Source: Azotosporobacter soli (lineage in GTDB: Bacteria; Bacillota; Negativicutes; SG130). Taken from it: a stretch of 64,000 nt of DNA. A model generated the notes under the pieces. The model was not told the DNA's origin, searched no databases, and worked only from the letters and a program-made list of their open reading frames with translations. Shown in pieces: positions 33,020 through 42,034 of the stretch. The position numbers were made by a program, and so were the translations under genes. Each line of letters begins with the position of its first letter. Position 1 is the stretch's first letter. Location: positions 124,001 through 188,000 of the forward strand of contig NZ_JAUAOA010000003.1 of NCBI RefSeq assembly GCF_030542965.1, given 5' to 3'.

Positions 33020-33493
33020 TCATTTGCGCAGATAATCGCCGCTCTTGCCGCCGGATTTTGCCGTCAGCCTGACATACTCGACCGTCATCGCCTTATCCAC
33101 TGCTTTGCACATGTCATATATCGTCAATGCGGCAACGCTGACCGCCGTCAGCGCTTCCATCTCCACGCCGGTCTTGCCGGTGGTTCTGACTGTAGCGGTG
33201 ATATCGACCGCCGCTTCCGCTTCGTTAAGCGTGAAGGCAACGTCGATCCCCGTCAAAAGCAGCGGATGGCACATCGGAATCAGTTCCCATGTCCGTTTCG
33301 CCGCCATCACGCCGGCGACTTGCGCCACGCCCAGGACATCGCCTTTCCCCATCGCCCCGGCCTTGACCAGTTCAAGCGTCTCCGGCGCCATCACGACCCG
33401 CCCCTCGGCCACAGCCTGACGCAATGTCTCGTTTTTTTCCGATACGTCGACCATATGCGCCTTGCCAGCTTCGTTAAAATGCGTCAGTTTCAT
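33020..33493 (-). CDS. moaC: Cyclic pyranopterin monophosphate synthase
   Basis: MoaC converts the MoaA product into cyclic pyranopterin monophosphate. The 157-residue protein shows the family motifs: [25 protein letters not shown] near residue 75, [23 protein letters not shown], and KSGGKSG near the C-terminus. It overlaps the ThiF/MoeB-like gene by 4 bp. Confidence 0.96.
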   Translation of the reverse strand: MKLTHFNEAGKAHMVDVSEKNETLRQAVAEGRVVMAPETLELVKAGAMGKGDVLGVAQVAGVMAAKRTWELIPMCHPLLLTGIDVAFTLNEAEAAVDITATVRTTGKTGVEMEALTAVSVAALTIYDMCKAVDKAMTVEYVRLTAKSGGKSGDYLRK

Positions 33494-34212
33494 CGCTTGG
33501 CCACCTCCATGATTTCAAACAGATTCCACTCCGCGTCAAAATAGAGCAACTTGTTGCGCAGCGGTTCACCTCGCCCGGTGATCACCTTGACCACTTCCTG
33601 CACCTGCAGTGCGGCGGCGATGGCAGGCGTAGGCGAGAGATTTCCCAGTTCGACTTCCACGCCGCGCGTCACCGGCCTTTCATACAAGCGTTCCAACCCG
33701 GGATCATCCGGAAAGACGGTCATGACCTGCCCCGTATAACCGGCGATCGCCGCATGCACCAACGGGATGCCTTTCTTTTTTGCCGCGCGGGCAAGGATGA
33801 GGCGCGTCGGAATCGAATCAAGCGCATCAACCACCAGCTCGACCCCGTCCAGCAGACTTGCCGCATTTTCCTCGTCCAGCATCAGCGCGCAGGCTTCGAC
33901 AACCACCTCGCTGTTGATCGCCGCCACCCGTCGCTCGGCAGCCAATGCCTTATTGCCTGACAAGTTGTCCTCTTCGGCAAGCAGTTGCCGGTTCCAGTTA
34001 TGGCGGGCAAAGACGTCGCCGTCAACGACGCGCAGGAAACCGACGCCGAGTCGTGCCAACAGCTCGATGACTAACCCGCCTAATCCGCCTGCGCCGATGA
34101 CCGCGATCCGGGAACGACACAGTTTTTCCTGTCCTGCTACGCCGATCGTGCCCTGATTGCGCAGATAGCGTTCCGGCATTTTCCCTGCGTGAAGCAGTGC
34201 CAAGCTATCCAT
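33490..34212 (-). CDS. ThiF/MoeB-like activator of the sulfur carrier
   Basis: The 240-residue protein has the E1-like adenylation fold: GAGGLGG near residue 42, [15 protein letters not shown], and DALDSIPTR. It should adenylate the C-terminal glycine of MoaD encoded next to it. It lacks the two CxxC zinc motifs of Escherichia coli MoeB; only two cysteines are present in total and neither lies in the usual places. It therefore belongs to a shorter, zinc-free branch. ATG follows the moaD stop directly. Confidence 0.88.
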   Translation of the reverse strand: MDSLALLHAGKMPERYLRNQGTIGVAGQEKLCRSRIAVIGAGGLGGLVIELLARLGVGFLRVVDGDVFARHNWNRQLLAEEDNLSGNKALAAERRVAAINSEVVVEACALMLDEENAASLLDGVELVVDALDSIPTRLILARAAKKKGIPLVHAAIAGYTGQVMTVFPDDPGLERLYERPVTRGVEVELGNLSPTPAIAAALQVQEVVKVITGRGEPLRNKLLYFDAEWNLFEIMEVAKR

Positions 34213-34449
34213 TTAACCGCCCCCCACCGGCGGAAACAGGCCCAACCGGTCGTTTTCCGCCAGTACGCTGTCCAGCGCGGCAGAGATGCCGTTCAGCATC
34301 AAAAGATGAATCTCCGCCGGGTCAATGCCCAGCAGACTTACCGCTTCGCTTACAGTTGCTCCTTGCTTGACCTCGATCGCCAGACAGCCGTTCGGTTGTT
34401 GCGGCGTATGGCGGCGCAGCGTCGCATAGAGACGAACCTCGATCTTCAT
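34213..34449 (-). CDS. moaD: MoaD-type sulfur carrier (molybdopterin synthase small subunit)
   Basis: The 78-residue ubiquitin-like protein ends LFPPVGGG; the terminal Gly-Gly is the thiocarboxylate site. It begins MKIEVRLYATLRRHTP, as MoaD does. It overlaps the moeA-type gene by 4 bp and abuts the activator gene. The large subunit MoaE is not encoded in this window. Confidence 0.93.
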   Translation of the reverse strand: MKIEVRLYATLRRHTPQQPNGCLAIEVKQGATVSEAVSLLGIDPAEIHLLMLNGISAALDSVLAENDRLGLFPPVGGG

Positions 34450-36401
34450 CGCGCTTCCTGCCTTTCACTGCTGGCAATCAGTTCACCGGATCTTGTCAGA
34501 TCATAGCCGCCTAACGATTCTACCTGCATGCGAAACTCTTCCGATTGCAAAATTTCCTGCAGCATCGCAAAACGCGCATCCTCATCCGGCAGGTCCACCA
34601 GCAAGTCATATTGTTCCTGTCCGACGGAAATGAAATCAAGTTCTAGCGCTGCCGCAGCCGCACGAATGCCAAGGCCGACATCGGCCGCTCCGGCTGCGAT
34701 GGTCGCCGCCACCGCCATATGCGTACCGACTTCTTTTTCATAGCCTTGCAGCGCAGCAGAGGCGATGCCGTGTTCCTTCAAACGGTAATCGAGCAGCATA
34801 CGCGTTCCCGCGCCGCGTTGCCGATTAACGAAGAGAAGGTCAGGACGCGCCAAGTCAGTAATGCCCGTTATTTTTTTCGGGTTTCCCCGCGCAATAATCA
34901 ACCCCTGCTCGCGCATCGCAAAATGGATCAGCCGCCAAGGACGATCCGGCAAATATTTCTTTACACTGGCCAAATTATAAAGGCCGCTCGCTTCATCGAG
35001 CATATGAATGCCGGCCAAATGCGTCTCCCGATTGCGAATCGCCAGGATGCCCCCCATGCTGCCGACATTCGCGCATGACAGCGTCACATCATCCTTGCGG
35101 CGTAAAAAGACCGCTAGGATATCGAGCGCCATATCATGACTGCCGACCGCCAACAGACTGTTTTTCGGCACGTCATCGCCCAACAAACGAACCATCACCG
35201 AAGCGCCGACCGGCAAGCCGTCCTGCATTTCGCTAACCGAAATGACGCCTTGCGCCTTCGTTAGCGACGACATCAACCCGGCGCCGCGGCCAAGCGGCAG
35301 CGCGATTTGCTTTCCATCGATTTCGCCGAGCGAAACGCGCAAATATTCTTCCACGCCAACCTGCGAATAAATTTGTCTGCCTAAGCGCGCTTCCACTGTC
35401 TTATTCGCAGGCAGAGATATTTTTTGCCGCGCCGCCAGCACCGGTTTAATAAATAAATCTGCCGTCAGCATCGCCGACACCGGATACCCTGGCAATCCAA
35501 TCACCGGCTTGCCGTCGCAAACGGCAAGCACCACCGGTTTACCCGGTTTGATTGCAACGCCATGCACCAAAACTTCGCCGAGTTCAGCCAAAACCTGTGC
35601 GGTGTAATCTTCCGTTCCCGCCGAAGTTCCGGCGTTCAAGATCACCATATCGCTCTTTGCCAAACTTTCTGCCACAGCCGCTTTAATTTCGTCATACTGA
35701 TCCGGCACGACCGCATGCCGTTTCGCCTCTGCGCCCCATTCACGCGCTGCGGCGCAAAGCATGTGTGAATTTACATCCAAAATTTTTCCCGGTTCCAGTT
35801 GCGCCTGCTTTTCAACCAGTTCACTGCCGGTTGGAATCACGGTCACGCGTGGCCTTGCCAATACCGAAACGGACTCCAATCCGGCTGCCAAGGCGGCTGC
35901 CAAATCTACAGGACGCAGGCGAAGATGTTCCGCCAATACTAATTCATTGGCCACGATGTCCTCACCGATGATCCTCACATGTTGCCAGGGCGCAGCTGCC
36001 GCCAAGATTTGCGCCTTTCCGGTTTTTAATTGAACATCTTCGATCATGATCACGGCATTTGTTCCTTCCGGCAGCAAATCGCCGGTGTCGACAATGTAGC
36101 AGCCGCCCGCCTGATGCGCTGCTCCGTTTTGCAACAGCATCAGCTCTTTCGGCTCGCTTTCGCTGGCACCGAAACTATCCTGCGCCGCCAGCGCAATGCC
36201 GTCCATCGCTGCGCCGTTATAATGCGGCACCGAGCGTCGCGCATAAAGGCATGCAGCAGTGATTCTGCCTAACGCCTCATCAATCGGCAGCTCTTCATAT
36301 GGAATTTGCGAAAAATATCCGCTCTGCGTCAGCCGTTCCCGCCATATCGACTCGGCCCGCTGACGCGGCAAACACTCCAAATAGGCGTCAACCTTGTGCA
36401 A
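34446..36401 (-). CDS. MoeA-like protein fused to a periplasmic-binding-like domain
   Basis: Residues about 1-405 are a MoeA-type metal insertase (YNGAAMDGIAL, DTGDLLPEGTNAVIMIED, ILNAGTSAGTEDYT, GLPGYPVSAMLT). Residues about 415-640 match the PBP-like domain often fused to MoeA in anaerobes (VGSHDMALDILA, NRQRGAGTRMLLDYRLKE, VAATIAAGAADVGLGI). The extra domain probably binds the oxyanion or a small ligand. Having this gene beside a plain moeA suggests division of labour, perhaps tungsten against molybdenum, which is inference. Confidence 0.93.
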   Translation of the reverse strand: MHKVDAYLECLPRQRAESIWRERLTQSGYFSQIPYEELPIDEALGRITAACLYARRSVPHYNGAAMDGIALAAQDSFGASESEPKELMLLQNGAAHQAGGCYIVDTGDLLPEGTNAVIMIEDVQLKTGKAQILAAAAPWQHVRIIGEDIVANELVLAEHLRLRPVDLAAALAAGLESVSVLARPRVTVIPTGSELVEKQAQLEPGKILDVNSHMLCAAAREWGAEAKRHAVVPDQYDEIKAAVAESLAKSDMVILNAGTSAGTEDYTAQVLAELGEVLVHGVAIKPGKPVVLAVCDGKPVIGLPGYPVSAMLTADLFIKPVLAARQKISLPANKTVEARLGRQIYSQVGVEEYLRVSLGEIDGKQIALPLGRGAGLMSSLTKAQGVISVSEMQDGLPVGASVMVRLLGDDVPKNSLLAVGSHDMALDILAVFLRRKDDVTLSCANVGSMGGILAIRNRETHLAGIHMLDEASGLYNLASVKKYLPDRPWRLIHFAMREQGLIIARGNPKKITGITDLARPDLLFVNRQRGAGTRMLLDYRLKEHGIASAALQGYEKEVGTHMAVAATIAAGAADVGLGIRAAAAALELDFISVGQEQYDLLVDLPDEDARFAMLQEILQSEEFRMQVESLGGYDLTRSGELIASSERQEAR

Positions 36402-36425
36402 ATCACATGCCTCCTCTACTTCAAA

Positions 36426-37661
36426 TTAACGGCGAAGCAATTCGACCGTCACCCATTCCGCTTCATACAACCCCGTCTTGTCAGCCGGGATATGCACCTC
36501 GCCGTCAGCCTGCGTCATCGTAAAGATCAAACCTGATTTCCCCAGTACCGGTTCCGCCAGATATTCGCCCGCCTCATAGCGCAGGCGAACCTTGATAAAA
36601 TCATCGCGTCCGGCTGCCGAAGCCATGTTGCGCGTCATCTTCGCCCTCACCTTTATCTGATCTTTTCGGCATTTCCCCGACAAACTATCCAGAGCCGGCA
36701 AAACCAGCTGACGACAGACGGTCAACGCGGCAACGGGGTGACCGGGTAAACCGAACACAGCGGTCTTGCCCAGCATGGCAAAAATCGCCGGTTTTCCCGG
36801 CTTCACCGCCAGGCCATGAAAAACAACCGGACGTTGCCCCATTTCTTCCAACACTTCTACGGTATGATCCCGCACGCCCACTGAACTGCCGCCTGACAGC
36901 ACAATCGCATGACACGCAGCCGCCGCTTCCGCCAAGCACTCCCGCAGTGCCGCTTTCTCATCACGAATAATGCCGTAGCGGATCACCCGACAACCGGCTG
37001 CCTCGATTAACGCCGCCAACGCCGGGCCGTTTGCGTCGCGCACCTGCCCATCCTTCGGCGTCAATTGCGGTTCGATCACCTCATCACCGGTTGATAAAAC
37101 GCCGACAACGGGGGGACAATACACCTTCAATTCAGCAATGCCGCAAGCGGCCAACGCGCCGATATCCTGCGGCGTGATGCGGCTGCCTTTGCTCAAAATC
37201 AGTCCGCCTGCTGAAATATCGTCTCCTGCCCGAACAATATTTTCGCCGGGCGCGACCGGCTTCAAGACAAGCAATGTCGTTGCATCCGGTCGCTGCGTAT
37301 GCTCCAGCATCACGACGCTGTCTGCGCCTTCCGGCAGCATTCCCCCGGTCGGAATCGTCATTCCCGCTCCGTTGCCGACCCTGCCTTCAGCCGTGCTTCC
37401 CATCAGAATTTCGCCGTCCAGTTCCAAGAGCGCCGGAAGTCCTTCACCCGCGCCGAACGTATCCGCGCTGTTTACCGCGAACCCGTCCACCGTCGAACGA
37501 GCAAAGGCCGGCAGATTCTCCCGGCTGAAAACGTCCTCGGCCAAAACGCGACCGCACGCTTGCGCGAGCGCAACGAGTTCCACCGCAGTTCGAATATCCG
37601 CCAACGCCGCAGCAATCTGTCGCCGCCCTTCCTCTAATGAAATACAACGAAAAAACTCCAT
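36426..37661 (-). CDS. moeA: Molybdopterin molybdenumtransferase (metal insertase)
   Basis: The 411-residue protein has the MoeA features: RSTVDGFAVNSADTFGA, IPTGGMLPEGADSVVMLEHT, LSGGSSVGVRDHT and GLPGHPVAALTV. MoeA inserts molybdate or tungstate into adenylated molybdopterin. It is first in the operon that runs through tupC; a 13-bp tandem repeat sits 28-54 bp upstream of its start. AAGGAG precedes the ATG. Confidence 0.95.
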   Translation of the reverse strand: MEFFRCISLEEGRRQIAAALADIRTAVELVALAQACGRVLAEDVFSRENLPAFARSTVDGFAVNSADTFGAGEGLPALLELDGEILMGSTAEGRVGNGAGMTIPTGGMLPEGADSVVMLEHTQRPDATTLLVLKPVAPGENIVRAGDDISAGGLILSKGSRITPQDIGALAACGIAELKVYCPPVVGVLSTGDEVIEPQLTPKDGQVRDANGPALAALIEAAGCRVIRYGIIRDEKAALRECLAEAAAACHAIVLSGGSSVGVRDHTVEVLEEMGQRPVVFHGLAVKPGKPAIFAMLGKTAVFGLPGHPVAALTVCRQLVLPALDSLSGKCRKDQIKVRAKMTRNMASAAGRDDFIKVRLRYEAGEYLAEPVLGKSGLIFTMTQADGEVHIPADKTGLYEAEWVTVELLRR

Positions 37662-37689
37662 GTCATCGCTCCTTATGCGTTTCCGCTCT

Positions 37690-37715
37690 GCTGGTCACAT
37701 TCGCTGGTCACATTC
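37690..37715 (-). repeat. 13-bp tandem repeat upstream of moeA
   Basis: GCTGGTCACATTC occurs twice head to tail at 37690-37702 and 37703-37715, without mismatch, in the leader of the moeA-tupC operon. It may be an operator for a metal- or cofactor-responsive regulator. Confidence 0.6.
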
Positions 37716-37765
37716 ATATGCAGGTTATATTCTAGCCTGTCTTCCATCCTACCTGCCGCTAGAGT

Positions 37766-37808
37766 AAAAAAACAGCTGCCTTTGGCCTAGGCCAAAGACA
37801 GCTGTTTA
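37766..37808 (-). terminator. Terminator of the aor gene
   Basis: AACAGCTGCCTTTGGCC pairs with its near-complement (one mismatch), followed on the minus strand by seven T. It separates the aor transcript from the moeA operon. Confidence 0.88.
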
Positions 37809-37816
37809 TCGATACT

Positions 37817-39532
37817 TTAAAATTCGTGAGCCTTCTTCAACTCTTCGCGGGAAATATCAAAGACCACTTCGTGCGGGGAGAGCGCCTCCTGACGGAAAAA
37901 CTCCGGCAAATCATCGGTTTCAACGCCCGCCGCTTCATTGAAGGCACGTTCATCACGCAACACTTGACGGCCGATTTCCATATAGTCATCCGCGCTATAG
38001 TTCCAACCGTAACGGGCATTGCACATCTCCACAATGCCTTCAAGACCGGACGGAATATCGAGGATTGCCAAGGCAACGAAGAGGCACAATCCGGTACTGT
38101 CAATGAATGCCGTCGCCACCTGGAGATTTTTCGACAATTCCACCTGGCCGTCTTTAAGCAACGGATCGGTCTTGCCGCCAACGCCCAGAATATTGCTGGT
38201 GACCGAATAACCCGCAGTATGATCGGCTCCCATCGTCGTCGTAGCGTACGTCACACCGACGCCTTTTACCGCACGCGGATCGTAGGCCGGAATCGCCTGT
38301 TTTTTCACGACCGGCACATGGCGTACGCCATAGACCTGTCCGGTAACGGCCGCGCCCGCGCCGATGATCCGGCCAAGCGGCGTGCCCTGTCCCAGAGCAT
38401 GCAATAACTCGATGACGCCTGCGCTGTCGCCCCACTGCAGAACACCGGCTTCCATCGCAACACCGATTGCGACGCCGGTTTCAATGCTATCCACGCCATA
38501 ATCATCGCACCAGCGATTCATCCAGGCGATCTGATCCAAATCATCAATGCCAAGATCAGCGCCGAAAGCCCAGCAGGTTTCGTATTCGAAGCCGCCGGTG
38601 ATCATTTCGCCGTCCTTGCCTTTATAAATTTGCGAGCAGCGGATGACGCAGCCCGGCGAGCAGCCATGCCCCGTCTTGCCGCCGCGTTCACGACAATTCG
38701 CTTCCAGCGTTTCGCCGCCAGTCTTGTCCGCCCCTTCGAAGCGACCGTTGCTGAAATTGCGCGTCGGCAGCGCGCCTGCCTCGTTGAGGATATTGACCAG
38801 CACTGCCGTACCGTATGTCGTCAATGCTTTACTGGTCACCGGATGTTCAAGCAGGGCCTTGGACAATTTTTTGGCAGCCGTGCGAAATGCCGCTTCATCC
38901 GCAAACGTTACCAACGGCGCACCCGCGTCGTCGACGACTAACGCTTTCAGACCTTTGCTGCCCATGACGGCGCCCATGCCGCCACGTCCGGCTTGGCGAG
39001 TCGGTTCCCCTTCCATGTCTGTGAAACCGATGCAGGCCGACGCCATCTTGCGTTCCCCAGCTGTGCCGATACAGCCGATTGCCGCTTTCTTGCCATATGT
39101 TTCATGCAATTTCGCTACCGTATCATAAATGTTCAACCCTTTAAGCTGCGGCGCTTCCATTAATTTGATGCCTTCCTTATCGACATGCATCAAATAAGGA
39201 ACATCGCTTTGCGGCAAGCCTTCGACGATAATGCCGCTGATGCCAAGACGTCCCAGCTTATGGCCCATCGCTCCGCCAACGTTGCTCTCTTTGATCGTGC
39301 CGGTCAGCGGGCTCTTTGCGCCTACCGACATCCGGCCCGCATTCGGCGCGCCGGTGCCGGACAGCAGACCGGTAACGAACGCCAGGCGATTGCCCGGGCC
39401 GAGTGGATGTTCATTCGGATCCACTTCTGTTTTGACAATACGTGAGGACAGTGCGCGTCCTCCCATTCCCTGGTATTCGGGGCAGTCTGCTTTGGTCACC
39501 GTCAAATCCGTCATATTAATGCGATAAAACAT
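37817..39532 (-). CDS. aor: Tungsten-containing aldehyde:ferredoxin oxidoreductase
   Basis: AOR oxidises aldehydes to acids with ferredoxin, or runs in reverse, using tungsten bound to two pterins. The 571-residue protein has the N-terminal AOR domain (GGRALSSRIVKTEVDP, GKSPLTGTIKESNVGGAMG type) and the cluster cysteines C291, C295, C299 (HGCSPGCVIRCSQ) and C483 (DSTGLCLF). The C-x3-C-x3-C spacing differs from C-x2-C-x3-C of Pyrococcus AOR, so substrate and subgroup are open. Strong AAAAGGAGGG site. Own promoter, structured leader and terminator. Confidence 0.93.
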   Translation of the reverse strand: MFYRINMTDLTVTKADCPEYQGMGGRALSSRIVKTEVDPNEHPLGPGNRLAFVTGLLSGTGAPNAGRMSVGAKSPLTGTIKESNVGGAMGHKLGRLGISGIIVEGLPQSDVPYLMHVDKEGIKLMEAPQLKGLNIYDTVAKLHETYGKKAAIGCIGTAGERKMASACIGFTDMEGEPTRQAGRGGMGAVMGSKGLKALVVDDAGAPLVTFADEAAFRTAAKKLSKALLEHPVTSKALTTYGTAVLVNILNEAGALPTRNFSNGRFEGADKTGGETLEANCRERGGKTGHGCSPGCVIRCSQIYKGKDGEMITGGFEYETCWAFGADLGIDDLDQIAWMNRWCDDYGVDSIETGVAIGVAMEAGVLQWGDSAGVIELLHALGQGTPLGRIIGAGAAVTGQVYGVRHVPVVKKQAIPAYDPRAVKGVGVTYATTTMGADHTAGYSVTSNILGVGGKTDPLLKDGQVELSKNLQVATAFIDSTGLCLFVALAILDIPSGLEGIVEMCNARYGWNYSADDYMEIGRQVLRDERAFNEAAGVETDDLPEFFRQEALSPHEVVFDISREELKKAHEF

Positions 39533-39574
39533 GGTTGCGCCCTCCTTTTATTTTGCTTATTAAAATAGAAAAAC

Positions 39575-39712
39575 ACAAAAAGGAAGCCCTATTGGACTTC
39601 CTTTGCGCACTGGCAGGCGTAAAGATTACTCTCGACACCCATCGGTTGGCGCTCCCATCCTCTGGGAAACGCCGACTCGGAACTCGCTTTCGCGACATTC
39701 TTCAGTTGTTTC
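39575..39712 (-). promoter_or_regulatory. Structured aor leader with terminator: candidate Moco/Tuco riboswitch
   Basis: The transcript from the promoter at 39717-39745 would carry about 110 nt of paired sequence, including GGCG/CGCC with TCCC/GGGA, and then an intrinsic terminator (AAGGAAG...CTTCC followed by five T, 39575-39605) before the ribosome site of aor. The position before a tungsten enzyme gene and a GCCTGCCAG...GGAAG stretch reminiscent of the Moco RNA motif suggest a molybdenum or tungsten cofactor riboswitch. The consensus could not be verified. Confidence 0.5.
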
Positions 39713-39716
39713 CTCT

Positions 39717-39745
39717 ATTGTACAGCATCCTTTCCGAATTTTCAA
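39717..39745 (-). promoter_or_regulatory. Promoter of the aor transcript
   Basis: On the minus strand TTGAAA (39745-39740) and TACAAT (39722-39717) are exactly 17 bp apart. The promoter lies immediately after the moaA stop codon. Confidence 0.7.
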
Positions 39746-39753
39746 TCTTTATT

Positions 39754-40743
39754 TCAGCCGCCGATTTGCGACATACCGCGCTTACGCTGCACAGGATTTT
39801 CACTGCCCGCGCAGAGAGCATGTCCGCTCGGTTTTTGGCAGACAGCGCGGTCAAAGAGTTGCAGCAGTTCCTGATCGCTCGCGCCGCCGCGCAGCGGCCC
39901 CGCCAAGTCGATCTCTGCCTCGCCAAGCAGGCAAGGCTTCAGTTTGCCGTCCGCGGTCAGGCGCAGGCGGTTGCATTCGCCGCAGAAATGCTCGGTCAGC
40001 GGCGCAATGAAGCCGAATGTTCCCCGGCTGTCCGCCAGATGGTAATAACGCGCCGGTCCCTGTCCATACACGACATTTTTCAGCGGCAAGAGCGGACTTT
40101 TCGCCAATTGGGCAAGCAGGCGCTTGATCTCCGCGATTTGCAGTCCGCCCTTTAGCGCCACCGGACCGATCGGCATGTATTCAATAAAGCGGACATGCAC
40201 CGGCTTCTGACGCACCAGTTCTAAGAACCAGTGTAAGTCCGATTCCTGAAACGCTTCGCTGAGGACTACGTTGATTTTTACCGGTTGAAAGCCCACCCTG
40301 AGCGCCTCATTCAACCCCTCCAGCACCTTCTCCACCCTGCCGCAGCCGCCGGTGATCTCGGTGAAACGCTCTGGGTCAACGGTATCGAGGCTGATATTGA
40401 TCCGCCGCAGTCCGGCTTCTTTTAGTGCAGCCGCGCTTTGAGCCAGTAGGCTGCCATTGGTCGTCAGGGAAATATCCTCCAGTGAGCCGAGACCGGCCAG
40501 CGTACGGATGAATTCGACAATTCCTTTGCGCACCAACGGTTCGCCGCCGGTAAGCCGCACCTTGCGGATGCCGCGCTGGCCAAACAGGACGATCAGCCTG
40601 AGCAATTCTTCATAGCGCAGTATTTCGTAGTGATCGCGCAATACGACGCCTTGCTTAGGCATGCAATAGCGGCAGCGAAAATTGCAGCGATCCGTTAGCG
40701 AGACGCGTAGATAATCAATGGTTCGTTGGTGCATATCCTGCAT
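39754..40743 (-). CDS. moaA: GTP 3',8-cyclase (radical SAM)
   Basis: MoaA starts molybdopterin synthesis from GTP. The 329-residue protein has the radical-SAM cysteines C20, C24, C27 (RCNFRCRYCMP), the SAM-binding LTGGEPLVRKG, the C-terminal cluster cysteines (HFCGECNRLR ... LKPCLL), and ends in Gly-Gly (SQIGG), the tail that enters the active site. ATG 40743 has GAGGTG upstream. It is divergent from the LCP gene and precedes aor. Confidence 0.97.
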   Translation of the reverse strand: MQDMHQRTIDYLRVSLTDRCNFRCRYCMPKQGVVLRDHYEILRYEELLRLIVLFGQRGIRKVRLTGGEPLVRKGIVEFIRTLAGLGSLEDISLTTNGSLLAQSAAALKEAGLRRINISLDTVDPERFTEITGGCGRVEKVLEGLNEALRVGFQPVKINVVLSEAFQESDLHWFLELVRQKPVHVRFIEYMPIGPVALKGGLQIAEIKRLLAQLAKSPLLPLKNVVYGQGPARYYHLADSRGTFGFIAPLTEHFCGECNRLRLTADGKLKPCLLGEAEIDLAGPLRGGASDQELLQLFDRAVCQKPSGHALCAGSENPVQRKRGMSQIGG

Positions 40744-40923
40744 GTTGTCACCTCATCGCCGGCTGTTACTTCATTACCTCTTTACGTTCTCGAAAAACCA
40801 CGATCTCCCTGCCTGCATCCGATTAAGTTCATTAAATAACTATAGGCGTGTTGCCAAAGTTTTGCTATACTAAATTATATTGCATTTGTTCACGTTATAT
40901 TTTCATGTAAAGGATGGCCTTTA

Positions 40924-41967
40924 ATGACATCAGCAAAGCGCGAATCCGACGCCCGTCCCTCTACGAAACGGCGCTTTTTTATCTTTCTCCTGCTTTTTTT
41001 CGTATTTATCCTCACCGGCATAGGCAGCTATGCGCTGGCGCAATTCCTCTTCGCACCGGATCTGCCGCCGTACGAGACGCTGCCGAAAAAAGATAGGCAA
41101 ACCGCCGCTTTACTTCCGCCGCATCGCAAGATCAATATATTGGTCCTGGGCATCAATGAACGACGCAACGATATCGGTCGTTCCAACGTCACCTGCCTGC
41201 TGACGCTCGACACCGACAGCAAGGCCGTATCGCTGCTTTGGATTCCGCGCGACAGCCGCGTGAACATCCCCGGACACGAATGGAATAAGATCGGCCACGC
41301 TTATACCTACGGCGGTCCCGACCTGTCCCGCAAGACAGTCGAAGATCTGCTCGGCATTTCGATCGACTATTATCTGGCGGTAAACATGCTTGGCTTCAGC
41401 CGCGTGATTGATTCGGTCGGCGGCGTCGATCTTTCGATCGACAAACGCATGTATTATTACGACCCGTATGACGAAGGCGAGGTCGACAACAACGGTCTGA
41501 TCGATCTGCGGCCCGGGCCGCAGCATCTCGACGGCAACACCGCGCTGCAGTATGTCCGTTTCCGCCATGACGAAATGGGCGACATCGGCCGCATCGAGCG
41601 ACAGCATAAATTCGCCCGCGCTCTCTTGAGCCAGTTGGCGAGTCCGGCCACAATTCCGCGCATCCCCGATATTTTCCGCGAAATCAACACGACCTTGAAG
41701 ACCGACATCCCCTTGAATCAATTCCTGATCCTCGGCAAGATCGCCGGCGATGCGTACCGTCAAGGCTTGACGACCGACATGGCGCCCGGCCATCCGGTTT
41801 ATATCAACGAAATCAGCTATTGGCTACCCGACGTCGTCGCCACAAGGAGCAAAGTCGCCGCGATTCTTGGCCTGCCGCAGGATGACCGTTTCCTGAAAGC
41901 CGCGCAAAAGACCGCGAGCGAATATAAGACCGAATTGGCACGCCATCGCGTCGTCGACGCGCCATAA
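40924..41967 (+). CDS. LytR-CpsA-Psr (LCP) family glycopolymer transferase
   Basis: LCP enzymes attach undecaprenyl-linked glycopolymers to peptidoglycan. The 347-residue protein has a short cytoplasmic tail, one membrane segment (residues about 18-38) and an LCP domain with NILVLGINERRNDIGRSNVTCLL, WIPRDSRVNIPG, and ALQYVRFRHDEMGDIGRIERQ carrying the phosphate-binding arginines. It stands alone with a terminator behind it; the next gene, convergent, encodes an envelope polysaccharide deacetylase. Confidence 0.93.
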   Translation: MTSAKRESDARPSTKRRFFIFLLLFFVFILTGIGSYALAQFLFAPDLPPYETLPKKDRQTAALLPPHRKINILVLGINERRNDIGRSNVTCLLTLDTDSKAVSLLWIPRDSRVNIPGHEWNKIGHAYTYGGPDLSRKTVEDLLGISIDYYLAVNMLGFSRVIDSVGGVDLSIDKRMYYYDPYDEGEVDNNGLIDLRPGPQHLDGNTALQYVRFRHDEMGDIGRIERQHKFARALLSQLASPATIPRIPDIFREINTTLKTDIPLNQFLILGKIAGDAYRQGLTTDMAPGHPVYINEISYWLPDVVATRSKVAAILGLPQDDRFLKAAQKTASEYKTELARHRVVDAP

Positions 41968-41981
41968 TTTTTTTCTAAAAC

Positions 41982-42030
41982 AAAGAGTGCGAGCACGGAA
42001 ATCGATCCGTACGCTCGCACTCTTCTTTTT
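41982..42030 (+). terminator. Bidirectional terminator
   Basis: AAAGAGTGCGAGC at 41982-41994 pairs with GCTCGCACTCTT at 42013-42024, followed by T residues. Confidence 0.85.
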
Positions 42031-42034
42031 TTAC

